DNA from: an uncultured Faecalibacterium sp.
GTDB lineage: Bacteria > Bacillota > Clostridia > Oscillospirales > Ruminococcaceae
Assembly (NCBI GenBank): GCA_937917475.1
Contig: CALDNF010000257.1
Coordinates: 1-6,265, forward strand
Direction of reading: 5' to 3'
Length of the DNA stretch: 6,265 nucleotides
Positions 1 to 5,948 of this stretch are shown one piece after another. The notes below the pieces were generated by a model. That model worked only from the letters and a program-made list of their open reading frames with translations. It was not told the origin of the DNA and did not search any database. Numbering within the stretch: position 1 is the stretch's first letter; each line of letters begins with the position of its first letter. Position numbers and translations under genes: made by a program.

Positions 1-1
1 G

Positions 2-1417
2 ATGCAGTTGTTTGAACTGGTCAGCCCGCGGCTGTTCCGTCCGCTGGCGGGGCCCAACCGGGCATTTTATGCGGAGCTGCTGCTGTTGCTGTGGGAGGAG
101 TGCCGCCACACGGCAGATTACAGCATCCTGCGGGCCGAGGCCGTATCCCGGGCGGAGGATTACTTTGCCGCGCTGGCAAAGCCTCTGGCGCTGGACGCCG
201 ATGAGGCGGGCGACGAGGCCGAACAGCCCACCCGGGACCCGCACACCCTGGCGCTGGGCTTTCTGCTCCGGCTGCGGCGCACCGGCTGGCTGGCCGAGCA
301 GCCCGGCAGCTACGAAGAAGAACCCGCTCTGGCCTTTGTGCCTGAGGTGACGCCGCTGCTGGAAGCACTGGAAGAGATCCTGAACCCCCGGGTGGTCACC
401 TACACCGGCAAGCTTTACAAGGCGTGGCAGCTGCTCCGCAGCGTGGGGGAAGAAAAAAGCCCCTACGAAAACGTGCTGCGGGAAGTGGCGGGCGATCTGG
501 AAGCCCTCAACAGATCCCTCCGGGCCCTCAATGCATCCATCGGCCACTATATCGACCGGCTGACACGGAACCGAACCCCGCAGGAAGTGCTAGAACTGTT
601 TGATCAATATGAGGAAAAGGTGGTGGCGGCGGCATATCACCGGTTCAAGACCAGCGATAACCTGTTCAATTACCGGGCCTATCTGGAAGAGGGACTGGAC
701 GAGTGCGAAGCAAAGTATCTGCCTCAGCTGGCCCTTGACTATGCCCGGGTGGAACGCTGTGCCCCGGGAGAAGCTGCCCCGGCGGTGCGGGCTCTGATCC
801 AGAAGCAGCGGGATGCACTGGAAGAGATGAGTGATCTGATCCGCCAGATCGACCAGAGCCATATCCGCTACCGCAAGCGGGCCGTGCAGCGGGCGCAGTT
901 TTTGCTGCTGAGCGATCGCTCGGCGCAGGGCAGCGTCACAGCATTGCTCCGCCGCTACGCTGAGGATATCCGCACCCCGGACCAGCTCTTTGAGCCGGAC
1001 GATGGCCCGGTGGCTTCCCGGCTGCGGCTCTACCCGGTGCAGGTGTTCGGTGCAAAGCCCTTGTATCCCCCGGCTGCGCCCCGCACGGTAGAGCCGCTGG
1101 CCCCGGTGCAGCCCGCAGAGCTGGACCCCGAGCAGCTCCGCAAAGAGCAGCAATTGCTGCTGGATTATGCCCGGATGGCCGTCACGGAGGAAAACGTGGA
1201 GCTTCTGGCCCGGCAGGCTCTGGCGGCCCGGCCGCAGGTCGCCGCTTCCACCCTTGCGGCGGAATATCCTGACGACTTTGCCCGGATCATTGGCCTGCAT
1301 ACCTATTCCCGCTCACCCCGGCGGAAGTACGACATCACACCCACCGGCCAATGGGTCGAGCGGGGCGGCTTCCGCTTTGAAGATTTTATCCTGACGCCCC
1401 GCAAGGAGGAACTGTAA
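2..1417 (+). CDS. jetA: JetA/MksF-like kleisin subunit of a Wadjet-type SMC complex
   Basis: Probable kleisin subunit that would bridge the SMC ATPase heads and recruit the small JetB subunit. The assignment rests on the N-terminus (LFELVSPRLFRPLAGPNR, then a helical FYAELLLLLWEE segment), which resembles the JetA (DUF5716-type) family start, and on its place before jetB- and jetC-like genes. The 471 residues read as: an N-terminal winged-helix-like part (about 1-125) with an acidic insert near 60-78 (DADEAGDEAE); a long helical middle (about 130-340, beginning VVTYTGKLYKAW and passing RALNASIGHYIDRLTRNR), like the MukF/MksF neck; a proline-rich linker (about 350-380); and a C-terminal winged-helix-like end (about 385-471, ending near FRFEDFILTP) expected to contact an SMC head. 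The ATG at base 2 fits the family start, but its ribosome binding site lies outside the window, so a slightly earlier start cannot be excluded. Assignment is by remembered family resemblance, not a search. Confidence 0.82.
   Translation: MQLFELVSPRLFRPLAGPNRAFYAELLLLLWEECRHTADYSILRAEAVSRAEDYFAALAKPLALDADEAGDEAEQPTRDPHTLALGFLLRLRRTGWLAEQPGSYEEEPALAFVPEVTPLLEALEEILNPRVVTYTGKLYKAWQLLRSVGEEKSPYENVLREVAGDLEALNRSLRALNASIGHYIDRLTRNRTPQEVLELFDQYEEKVVAAAYHRFKTSDNLFNYRAYLEEGLDECEAKYLPQLALDYARVERCAPGEAAPAVRALIQKQRDALEEMSDLIRQIDQSHIRYRKRAVQRAQFLLLSDRSAQGSVTALLRRYAEDIRTPDQLFEPDDGPVASRLRLYPVQVFGAKPLYPPAAPRTVEPLAPVQPAELDPEQLRKEQQLLLDYARMAVTEENVELLARQALAARPQVAASTLAAEYPDDFARIIGLHTYSRSPRRKYDITPTGQWVERGGFRFEDFILTPRKEEL
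1403..1410 (+). promoter_or_regulatory. Ribosome binding site of jetB
   Basis: AAGGAGGA lies inside the last codons of jetA and ends 7 nt before the ATG at 1418. It is close to a perfect anti-16S match and fixes the jetB start immediately after the jetA TAA, with no intergenic base. Confidence 0.85.
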
Positions 1418-2017
1418 ATGCCGGAAACGAACAAGATGCTGGAAGAGACTGCAAATTACCTGCTCAACCACTGCTTTCTGCTGGGAGGCGTGGAGGATCA
1501 GCGGGCAAAATACCTCTATGTGCAGGACCACCTCAACGAGGTGCGGGCGGTGTTTGCGCCGCTGGGCTATGCGGTGCTGCTTTACCCTGCTCCGCTGCAG
1601 GCGGCGGCACTGGTCAATGAGCACGAGGGCAGTCAGGCCCGGCTGCTGAAATATGAAAGCATCCTGCTGCTGGTGCTTCGGCTGCTTTATATCCAGAAAC
1701 GGGAGAGCCTGACGGCAGGCGGTGATCAGGTACTGGTGACCGTGGAAGAGGTGCAGGCAGAATTGCAGAAGATGAACCTGCCCCGTCGGCTGGATCAGCC
1801 CACGCTGGAACGGCTGCTGCGCACCCTGCGGCGGTACAATCTGGCCCGCCCGGTGGGGCGGCTCAGCGGGCTGGACAGCCGGATCGAGGTGTTCCCCACC
1901 GTGTTGCTGGCCCTGCCGGATGCCGACCTTGCGGATGCCGCCGCCGAGAGCAGCCGCACCCGGAATGAGCTTTCCCTGTACGAACGGCCTGAGGACACTG
2001 CGGAGGCGGAAGAATGA
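1418..2017 (+). CDS. jetB: JetB/MksE-like small SMC-complex subunit
   Basis: Probable MukE/MksE-type accessory subunit that binds the kleisin and, in studied complexes, helps hold DNA. It is 199 residues, a usual size for JetB-type proteins. The first half (about 5-72) looks like one winged-helix unit: helix LEETANYLLNHCFLL, then KYLYVQDHLNEVRAVFAPLGYAVLLY. The second half (about 76-165) looks like another: KYESILLLVLRLLYIQKRE, a β-wing around QVLVTVEEV, then TLERLLRTLRRYNLARPV and a strand SRIEVFPTVLLAL. The end (about 168-199) is low-complexity and acidic (PEDTAEAEE), probably disordered. It may belong to the DUF6063 or DUF4194 groups found in Wadjet operons; I cannot tell which without a profile search. 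It starts directly after the jetA stop and ends in an ATGA overlap with jetC, so subunit synthesis is probably coupled. Confidence 0.78.
   Translation: MPETNKMLEETANYLLNHCFLLGGVEDQRAKYLYVQDHLNEVRAVFAPLGYAVLLYPAPLQAAALVNEHEGSQARLLKYESILLLVLRLLYIQKRESLTAGGDQVLVTVEEVQAELQKMNLPRRLDQPTLERLLRTLRRYNLARPVGRLSGLDSRIEVFPTVLLALPDADLADAAAESSRTRNELSLYERPEDTAEAEE
2002..2006 (+). promoter_or_regulatory. Ribosome binding site of jetC
   Basis: GGAGG within the final jetB codons sits 7 nt before the ATG at 2014. The start and the jetB stop share ATGA (2014-2017), the classic arrangement for termination-reinitiation coupling. The first jetC codons are unusually A/T-rich for this operon, including a rare TTA at codon 4, which would keep the start region unstructured. 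Confidence 0.75.
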
Positions 2018-5000
2018 TCGAATTAAAACGCTTGAAACTCATCAACTGGCACAACTTTGAGAATGTTACCTTCGACTGTGCCCGGCTGACCTATATGATC
2101 GGCGTGAACGCCGTGGGCAAGACCACCATTCTGGATGCCATCCGTTACTGCCTGACCACCAACCGGAATTTCAATGCACTGGGCAACAAGAAGAGCGGAC
2201 GCACATTGCAGGGCTCAGTCCATGCCAAGCAGCGGGGCGAGAACGCCTACCGCCGCCCGGGCCGCACCGTGGCCTACATCGGCGCAGAGTTCCGGGACAG
2301 TGTGAAACGCACCACCTTTGTCATCGCTGTCCGGGTAGAGTCGGAGGGGCCCATGCAGGAGCTTCACCCCGGCGACCAGACCTGGTATATCTCGGAGGAC
2401 GGCTGCACGCTGGAAATGCTGCCCTTCATTGACCCCCGCACCGGGGCACCCAGCGCAAAGGAGGACTTCAAACCCAGCGTGGGGCGGCTCTCCTACACCC
2501 GCAGCCCCAGCGAAGCCCGGGACCGCATCTGCCGGGCTCTGGGCATTGGACGGGCATCCAGTCCGCTGGGCAAGAAGTTCAATGAAGTGTTCCAGATGGG
2601 CACCAGCATGGATGAGATCCCCAATTTCCGGGAGTTTCTGTATCAGTATATCCTGCCCCAGCCGGAACTGGACTTGGAAGCCTTGCAGGGGGACCGGGTG
2701 GAGCTGGAAAATCTCCACGCCATCCTTGCCGAGGCCCAGACCCGGGCCGCTGCACTGGAAGAGATCGTCAGCGAGGGCCGGGAGGCTGCGGACAAAGAGA
2801 CGGAAGCTCTGGTCAACCGGGGAGCGGCTCTGCTGGCCCATGCGGAAGCCGATGCCGGAGAGGATGCCGTCTGGCAGGACCGTCTGGATGCAGGCCGCCG
2901 GCAGAAAGAGAGCCTGACCGCTCAGTATGAAGCCGCCAAAAATGCGGAGGCGGAAGCCCGCCGGGCTTATCTGACGGCCCACGGGGCGGCTTCGGCCAGC
3001 GGTGAGGGCCGGGCACTGGATGCCATGACCGAGGAAGCGGCCCGGAAGAAGAGCCTGCTGGATGCGGCATCCCGCCGTGCAGCCCAAAGCGAGGAAGCTG
3101 CTGCCCGGGTCACTGCTCTGCTGCGGAGCCTGAAGCGGAACGGCCTTGCGGTGGATGCCGCCCTCTGGCCTGAAAATCTCACCACGGACACTCTGCCCAA
3201 GCTGCTGGAAGCTCTGCCCGGGCTGGAAAAGCCGCTGGAAGAGCAGTATTTTGCGGCCCGGCAGGCCGCTGCGGACCTTGCCAAGGAACAGAACAGCAAG
3301 CGGGCGGAACTGGATGCTGTCTCCGGCGGCAAGTGGGTCTACCCCCACGGCGATGCCGCCACCCGGGTGCGGGATGCCGTCAATGAGGAACTGAAAAGCC
3401 GGGGCATGACCCCCGATGCCAAGATCTTCTGCGAGCTGCTGAACGTAGAGGACGAGAGCTGGCAGGACTGTGTGGAAGCCTGTCTGGGCGACCGCCGGTT
3501 CGATATTCTGGTGCCGCCCGCTCACTACGCCGCCGCCAAGAGTGCCTTTGTGGCCCTGCGGGACAAGGTGGGGCCCATCAGCCTGCTGGACACTCCGGGC
3601 ATCCGGAAGGCGAACCGGAAGGCGGACGCCGCTCCGGCAGACAGCCTTGCGGCGCAGGTCACCAGCGAAAATCCGCTGGCGGCGCAGTATGCCGACACCA
3701 TCCTCCGGCGGATCGTCTGCTGTGAGACGCCGGACACCCTTGAAAATTACCCCGACAGTGCCACCCGGGACCTGCTGCGGCATCACCCCTTCCGGCTGGA
3801 ACGGCTGCGCACGCCCCAGCGGTATATTGGTCTGGATGCACGCCGTGCCCGGGCCGGGGAACTGGAAACAGAGCTGGAAACTCTGGGCGAACGCCTCCGT
3901 GCTGCGGCCCAGACCGAAAGCGGCCTGAAAGGTGCCTACGACCAGTTCCAGAACATCCTCCGGGGCAAAGCGTTGGAGGAACTGAGCGGCCTGTGGGAAA
4001 ACCGGGAGGCCCTTGCCGCCGCAAAGGCGGATTATGAAGCGCAGGAGCAGAAGCTGGCCGACTGCCGGGAAAACCCGCTGCTGCAGGAGCTTTACAAAGA
4101 GGAAGAAGCCCGGGAAGCGGCGTGGGATGCTGCCCGGGCCGCCGTGGAGCGGGCAGGCGGAGATCTGCGGGTCTGTGAAAAGCAGCTCGCTTCCTGCGAA
4201 GCACAGCGGGCCAAGGCTGTGGAGACTGCCGGGCAGAGTGCAAAAACGGCAGAGGACTTCTTTGCAAAGCATCCGCTGCTGGAGCCGCTGGCCCGGAACC
4301 GCTTTGAAGAGCTGACGGCCAGCCGGGATGCCCGCACCGCTGCTCAGACCGCCGAGAAAGCACAGGTCAAGCTGGACGACGCCCTGCAGGCCTATCTTTC
4401 CGGCACACTGGAACCTGCCCAGAAGAAGTACAACGAACGGTACGTCTGCGATTATCCGCTGGGACTTGCGGGAGTGGAGCAGTACCGCACCCAGTACGAA
4501 AGTCTGGTGCGGATCGATCTGGAACGGTATGCTGCCCGGCTGGAACAGGCCCAGAAGGACTGCAAGGACCGCTTCCGGAAGGATATCCTCTTCCGGATGA
4601 AGGACGATATCTTCAACGCCCGGCGGCAGTTCCGGGAGCTGAACAAGGTGATGGAACAGCTGACCTACGGCGAGGAAGTCTACCGCTTTGAACTGGAACC
4701 CAGCCGGGACCCCCAGCTGGCGGCGTTCTATCAGGTCATTGTGGACAAGGGCAACCAGCAGATGACGGCGGGCGATTCGCTGGACAATCTGGCTGCCACC
4801 GCCGACCCGGTCTACGAGCGGCAGGTGGACGAGCTGATGGAAAAGATCATGGCCGATGTGGACGAGAACACCCGGGCCCGGCAGGAGGGCCGCCGCCCCG
4901 AGAATGTGACCCTTTCGGACTATGTGGATTACCGCACCTATCTGGATTACGATATCAAGGTCACCAACACGGTGTCGGGCCAGCAGGCCTATCTGTCCCG

Positions 5001-5361
5001 GGTCAGCCGGGATTCCTCCGGCGGCGAAAATCAGGCCCCCTTCTATGTGGCCATCTGCGCATCTCTGCTGCAAATTTATCAGAAGAGCGAGAACAGCATC
5101 CGGCTGGTGCTGCTGGACGAGGCGTTCAGCAAGATGACCAGTGACCGCATCCGCCCCATGATGGAGCTGTTCCGGCGGCTGCAACTGCAGGTGCTGCTGA
5201 TCTCTACGGTGGAAAAGAGCACTGCCATCCAGCCCTATTGCGATATCACCTATTCCATTGTCCGCCACGGCGATGCCAATGCCATTGCGCCCTTTTACCG
5301 GATGCGCAGCCCGGAGGATGAGACTTTGAAGGAGACCGAAGATGAAGGAACAACTGATTAA
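2014..5361 (+). CDS. jetC: JetC/MksB-like SMC ATPase of a Wadjet-type complex
   Basis: SMC-family ATPase of the MukB/MksB/JetC branch, the expected motor of DNA loop extrusion. The N-terminal head (about 1-225) has the typical opening LKLINWHNFENV and Walker A GVNAVGKT at 30-37. A coiled-coil arm (about 226-430) follows, broken at 376-403 by a Pro/Trp-containing stretch that could be an elbow. A compact hinge-like domain covers about 465-600 (CELLNVEDESWQDCVEACLGDRRFDILV). The returning arm (about 610-880) has a break near 751-765. The C-terminal head carries the ABC signature SSGGEN at 1001-1006, Walker B LVLLDEAF at 1031-1038 with D1035 and catalytic-type E1036, then LLISTVEKS, where the switch position is Ser/Thr instead of the His of canonical SMCs. 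All ATPase motifs look intact. At 1115 residues it is shorter than E. coli MukB (1486). The tail is acidic (SPEDETLKETEDEG). It cannot be canonical chromosomal Smc, given its short unusual hinge and operon partners. From codon 69 on it lacks TTA, CTA and TCA codons. Confidence 0.92.
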   Translation: MIELKRLKLINWHNFENVTFDCARLTYMIGVNAVGKTTILDAIRYCLTTNRNFNALGNKKSGRTLQGSVHAKQRGENAYRRPGRTVAYIGAEFRDSVKRTTFVIAVRVESEGPMQELHPGDQTWYISEDGCTLEMLPFIDPRTGAPSAKEDFKPSVGRLSYTRSPSEARDRICRALGIGRASSPLGKKFNEVFQMGTSMDEIPNFREFLYQYILPQPELDLEALQGDRVELENLHAILAEAQTRAAALEEIVSEGREAADKETEALVNRGAALLAHAEADAGEDAVWQDRLDAGRRQKESLTAQYEAAKNAEAEARRAYLTAHGAASASGEGRALDAMTEEAARKKSLLDAASRRAAQSEEAAARVTALLRSLKRNGLAVDAALWPENLTTDTLPKLLEALPGLEKPLEEQYFAARQAAADLAKEQNSKRAELDAVSGGKWVYPHGDAATRVRDAVNEELKSRGMTPDAKIFCELLNVEDESWQDCVEACLGDRRFDILVPPAHYAAAKSAFVALRDKVGPISLLDTPGIRKANRKADAAPADSLAAQVTSENPLAAQYADTILRRIVCCETPDTLENYPDSATRDLLRHHPFRLERLRTPQRYIGLDARRARAGELETELETLGERLRAAAQTESGLKGAYDQFQNILRGKALEELSGLWENREALAAAKADYEAQEQKLADCRENPLLQELYKEEEAREAAWDAARAAVERAGGDLRVCEKQLASCEAQRAKAVETAGQSAKTAEDFFAKHPLLEPLARNRFEELTASRDARTAAQTAEKAQVKLDDALQAYLSGTLEPAQKKYNERYVCDYPLGLAGVEQYRTQYESLVRIDLERYAARLEQAQKDCKDRFRKDILFRMKDDIFNARRQFRELNKVMEQLTYGEEVYRFELEPSRDPQLAAFYQVIVDKGNQQMTAGDSLDNLAATADPVYERQVDELMEKIMADVDENTRARQEGRRPENVTLSDYVDYRTYLDYDIKVTNTVSGQQAYLSRVSRDSSGGENQAPFYVAICASLLQIYQKSENSIRLVLLDEAFSKMTSDRIRPMMELFRRLQLQVLLISTVEKSTAIQPYCDITYSIVRHGDANAIAPFYRMRSPEDETLKETEDEGTTD
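5329..5334 (+). promoter_or_regulatory. Ribosome binding site of the 77-residue gene
   Basis: AAGGAG inside the jetC end codons, 7 nt before the ATG at 5342. Spacing and sequence are as good as those of jetB and jetC, which is the main reason to treat the short downstream frame as a real gene. Confidence 0.8.
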
Positions 5362-5575
5362 GATCTGGCTCTTTATGACCCATTGGACCGAGCTGGATAC
5401 CTTTGACAACGAAGAGGAACTCAAGGATGAGCTGGAGCTGCTCCACCGCCAGAACCTCCCCACCAAGGTGCGTCAGCGCACCAAAAAAGAGGGAACCGAG
5501 GAGCTGGTGCTCTACGTCAAGCAGGCGGACCGGGATTATGCCCGGTACTGCACCGGCTGGCGTCCGCCGTTCTGA
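5342..5575 (+). CDS. Small uncharacterised protein, last gene of the jet operon
   Basis: I do not recognise this 77-residue protein. It begins MKEQLIKIWLFMTHWTELDTF, continues with an acidic amphipathic helix (about 22-36, NEEELKDELELLHRQ), then NLPTKVRQRT, a charged turn (KKEGTEE), a strand ELVLYVKQ and a short final helix ending in CTGWRPPF. The helix-strand-strand-helix order with 'short helix, LP, TKV ... LYV, DRDYAR' loosely recalls small DUF2007-like domains; that is a weak structural guess. It has no signal peptide, membrane segment, metal-binding cluster or nuclease motif that I can see. It overlaps jetC by 20 bp in another frame and ends 14 nt before the operon terminator, so it should be made together with the SMC subunits. 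It occupies the place of jetD but is far too short to be JetD, and I see no Toprim-like acidic motif. It could be an accessory or regulatory subunit, or less likely an unrelated passenger. Confidence 0.8.
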   Translation: MKEQLIKIWLFMTHWTELDTFDNEEELKDELELLHRQNLPTKVRQRTKKEGTEELVLYVKQADRDYARYCTGWRPPF

Positions 5576-5589
5576 TCTCACTGCCCATG

Positions 5590-5623
5590 AAAGCCGCCGC
5601 AGCTGTGTCTGCGGCGGCTTTTT
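5590..5623 (+). terminator. Intrinsic terminator of the jet operon
   Basis: The arm GCCGCCGCAG (5593-5602) pairs perfectly with CTGCGGCGGC (5609-5618) around a 6-nt loop. Three A-T pairs (5590-5592 with 5619-5621) extend the stem, and the T run at 5619-5623 follows it. It lies 14 nt after the last stop codon and separates the SMC operon from the transporter unit, so neither jetD nor the transporter is likely to be read as part of this operon. Confidence 0.93.
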
Positions 5624-5624
5624 C

Positions 5625-5658
5625 TGTCCATATCCAAAAGTTTTTTGTCCATTTTCCA
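5625..5658 (+). repeat. Short imperfect direct repeat, 21-bp period
   Basis: TGTCCATATCCA (5625-5636) is followed by TGTCCATTTTCCA (5646-5658). The copies start 21 bp apart, about two helical turns, just after the terminator. It could be a protein-binding pair or chance in AT-rich DNA; no function can be assigned. Confidence 0.35.
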
Positions 5659-5807
5659 GCGAAAATTGTTGTATTTATGGCAATCGGGTTTTGTGAAGGA
5701 TGCACAATGGAACAAGGATGTTTTGAAGCGAAATGCTGAGTTTTCTGGGATACATCGTGAAAAGAGACGGAAAAATTTTGTAAAAATTGCACAAAACATT
5801 TTTTACC

Positions 5808-5822
5808 ATAACCAAAGGTTAT
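5808..5822. repeat. Inverted repeat ATAACC-AAA-GGTTAT upstream of the promoter
   Basis: Perfect 6-bp arms around a 3-nt centre, ending 22 nt before the -35 element. The position suits an activator-type site better than a repressor site. The symmetry is visible; binding by any regulator is inference. Confidence 0.45.
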
Positions 5823-5844
5823 ACAAAACGGCCTGAAACGGCAT

Positions 5845-5873
5845 TAGACATTTATAGCTGGTCTGACTATAAT
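5845..5873 (+). promoter_or_regulatory. SigA-type promoter of the CitMHS transporter gene
   Basis: TAGACA at 5845-5850 (five of six matches to TTGACA) and a perfect TATAAT at 5868-5873 are separated by exactly 17 nt. Transcription should start near 5880, giving a leader of about 70 nt before the ATG at 5949. A-rich and T-rich tracts upstream (5771-5804) lie too far to be a standard UP element but could bend the DNA. Confidence 0.82.
5859..5869. promoter_or_regulatory. Possible GntR/FadR-type operator overlapping the -10 box
   Basis: TGGTCTGACTA fits the FadR-subfamily GntR operator pattern TNGTNNNACNA at every fixed position and is nearly palindromic around the T at 5864. It overlaps the first two bases of the -10 element, where bound repressor would block RNA polymerase. 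Such regulators often control organic-acid uptake genes. The match is short and could be chance; no regulator gene is in the window. Confidence 0.4.
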
Positions 5874-5886
5874 CGAAGCATCAAAG

Positions 5887-5900
5887 AAAACTGCAGTTTT
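5887..5900. repeat. Perfect 14-bp palindrome in the transporter leader
   Basis: AAAACTGCAGTTTT is a perfect palindrome beginning about 7 nt after the predicted transcription start. With no loop it is more likely a DNA-binding site for a dimeric repressor than an RNA hairpin. A T follows the right arm, but the stem is too A-T-rich and too short of loop to serve as a good terminator. Confidence 0.5.
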
Positions 5901-5934
5901 TGATGGAAGTTTCGAGAAAACCCTTGAGTCAGTG

Positions 5935-5940
5935 AAAGGA
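5935..5940 (+). promoter_or_regulatory. Ribosome binding site of the transporter gene
   Basis: AAAGGA, extending to AAAGGAAG, lies 8 nt before the ATG at 5949. This favours 5949 over the in-frame ATG two codons later. Confidence 0.75.
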
Positions 5941-5948
5941 AGAAAGCT

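Larger units (their letters stand above)
5624..5948. other. AT-rich intergenic region between two transcription units
   Basis: About 325 bases with no convincing gene. It contrasts sharply with the GC-rich flanks and has many A- and T-tracts, especially 5771-5804. From left to right it holds a weak direct repeat (5625-5658), an inverted repeat (5808-5822), a SigA-type promoter (5845-5873) with an overlapping operator-like palindrome, a perfect 14-bp palindrome (5887-5900) and the ribosome binding site of the transporter. I see no riboswitch, tRNA or other structured RNA that I could name. Confidence 0.7.

Noticed and set aside
590..1300. A 236-codon minus-strand frame inside jetA
   Set aside because: It shares the triplet phase of jetA and is the same codon-bias shadow. 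It has no credible ribosome binding site or recognisable domain.
2014..5361. jetC as canonical chromosomal Smc or Rad50
   Set aside because: The short hinge-like domain does not read like Smc, there is no zinc-hook CxxC as in Rad50, and the neighbours are kleisin and MukE-like genes in Wadjet order.
2215..5466. A 1083-codon open frame on the minus strand covering nearly all of jetC
   Set aside because: It runs in the same triplet phase as jetC, so it can stop only where jetC has TTA, CTA or TCA codons, which are avoided in this GC-biased gene. It ends exactly at the TCA codon at 2215. The product shows no family features and jetC has clear ATPase motifs on the other strand.
5342..5575. The small last gene as a truncated jetD remnant
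   Set aside because: It has its own well-placed ribosome binding site and start, a complete-looking compact fold pattern and a terminator right behind it. I see no Toprim-like acidic motif or other JetD resemblance.
5716..5748. A ten-residue peptide frame (ATG at 5707 area) behind an AAGGATG sequence, considered as a leader peptide
   Set aside because: Too short, no codon theme for attenuation, no paired terminator hairpin, and it lies upstream of the predicted promoter of the transporter.
5645..5836. A 63-codon plus-strand frame in the intergenic region
   Set aside because: It starts with TTG, has no Shine-Dalgarno sequence, has a low-complexity basic product from AT-rich DNA, and lies between terminator and promoter.
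5834..5850. A TGAAACGG stretch considered as a CcpA cre site
   Set aside because: The spacing between the TGAAA and CG parts is one base short of the cre consensus and the right half does not match.
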